The position numbers were made by a program, and so were the translations under genes. A stretch of 64,000 nucleotides of DNA from Pseudomonas lurida (GTDB lineage Bacteria > Pseudomonadota > Gammaproteobacteria > Pseudomonadales > Pseudomonadaceae): the NCBI RefSeq assembly GCF_013522705.1, contig NZ_JAAMRE010000020.1, forward strand, positions 45,186 through 109,185, given 5' to 3'. Below the pieces are notes generated by a model. It worked only from the letters and a program-made list of their open reading frames with translations. It was not told the DNA's origin and did no database searches. Each line of letters begins with the position of its first letter. Positions within the stretch are counted from its first letter, which is position 1. This document shows, piece after piece, positions 63,977 to 64,000 of the stretch.

Positions 63977-64000
63977 ATATGGGGGTGGCGGGGGGGATTT
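63977..64000 (-). promoter_or_regulatory. Candidate sigma-32 promoter of hslVU (cut by window edge)
   Basis: On the minus strand CCCCATAT (63977-63984) equals the heat-shock -10 consensus CCCCATnT. Thirteen bases further the window ends with AAA (minus strand), as expected for the end of a CTTGAAA -35. hslVU is a heat-shock operon in other bacteria. Confidence 0.55.

Overview
The window is chromosomal DNA from a Pseudomonas, most likely of the P. fluorescens group. The evidence is high-GC coding sequence, a five-step HutF/HutG type histidine pathway, medium-chain PHA synthase genes (phaC1-phaZ-phaC2-phaD, phaI/phaF), and many REP/REPIN elements with the core GTGGGAGGGGGCTTGCCCCC. As far as I remember it, the backbone gene order from typA to hslV is the same as in P. 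aeruginosa PAO1. No tRNA, rRNA, CRISPR, insertion sequence or prophage was seen. Nearly all of the sequence is explained by 56 protein genes. The first (typA) is cut by the left edge, and the region upstream of hslV is cut by the right edge.

Layout. 1-12.1 kb: typA end, a YkgJ-type cysteine-cluster protein, glgP, a translationally coupled DUF2339/DUF3999 membrane pair of unknown function, fbp, and two small lipoproteins. 12.2-26.5 kb: a complete histidine utilisation locus. hutF runs leftward; hutC-hutD run rightward; hutU, a urocanate-type NCS1 transporter, the ABC importer hutXWV, hutH1, hutH2, hutI and hutG form a long rightward unit. A GG-N10-GC sigma-54 promoter with a HutC-type palindrome placed over the expected start site lies before hutU. 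26.8-32.8 kb: pip-dtd and opgG-opgH (osmoregulated periplasmic glucan synthesis). 32.9-36.5 kb: a polar amino acid ABC importer with two tandem paralogous binding proteins, one permease and one ATPase. 36.5-40.5 kb: two tandem leftward chemoreceptors. 40.5-40.9 kb: a 20-bp tandem repeat array. 40.9-46.8 kb: one tight leftward unit ubiE-ubiJ-ubiB-hisI-hisE-tatA-tatB-tatC-rsmE. 47-64 kb: the PHA granule locus (phaI-phaF rightward; phaC1-phaZ-phaC2-phaD leftward), split by a six-gene chaperone-usher fimbrial cluster and a divergent LuxR-type response regulator, followed by a DUF971 gene and the hslVU protease.

How genes work together. Urocanate and histidine enter through HutTu and HutXWV. HutH2, HutU, HutI, HutF and HutG convert histidine to glutamate, and HutC/HutD adjust expression. 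The PHA genes make, coat and mobilise storage polyester. The fimbrial genes encode a pilin, two PapD-type chaperones, an usher, a two-domain adhesin and a minor pilin, and may be controlled by the adjacent response regulator.

Most unusual points: HutH1 lacks exactly the Ala-Ser-Gly triad that builds the MIO cofactor and has also changed two other active-site positions. The fimbrial cluster sits inside the PHA locus. Perfect 20-21 bp inverted repeats of one family lie in two intercistronic gaps. The 20-bp tandem array looks like an expanded REP core. The DUF2339/DUF3999 pair has a possible carbohydrate-binding segment.
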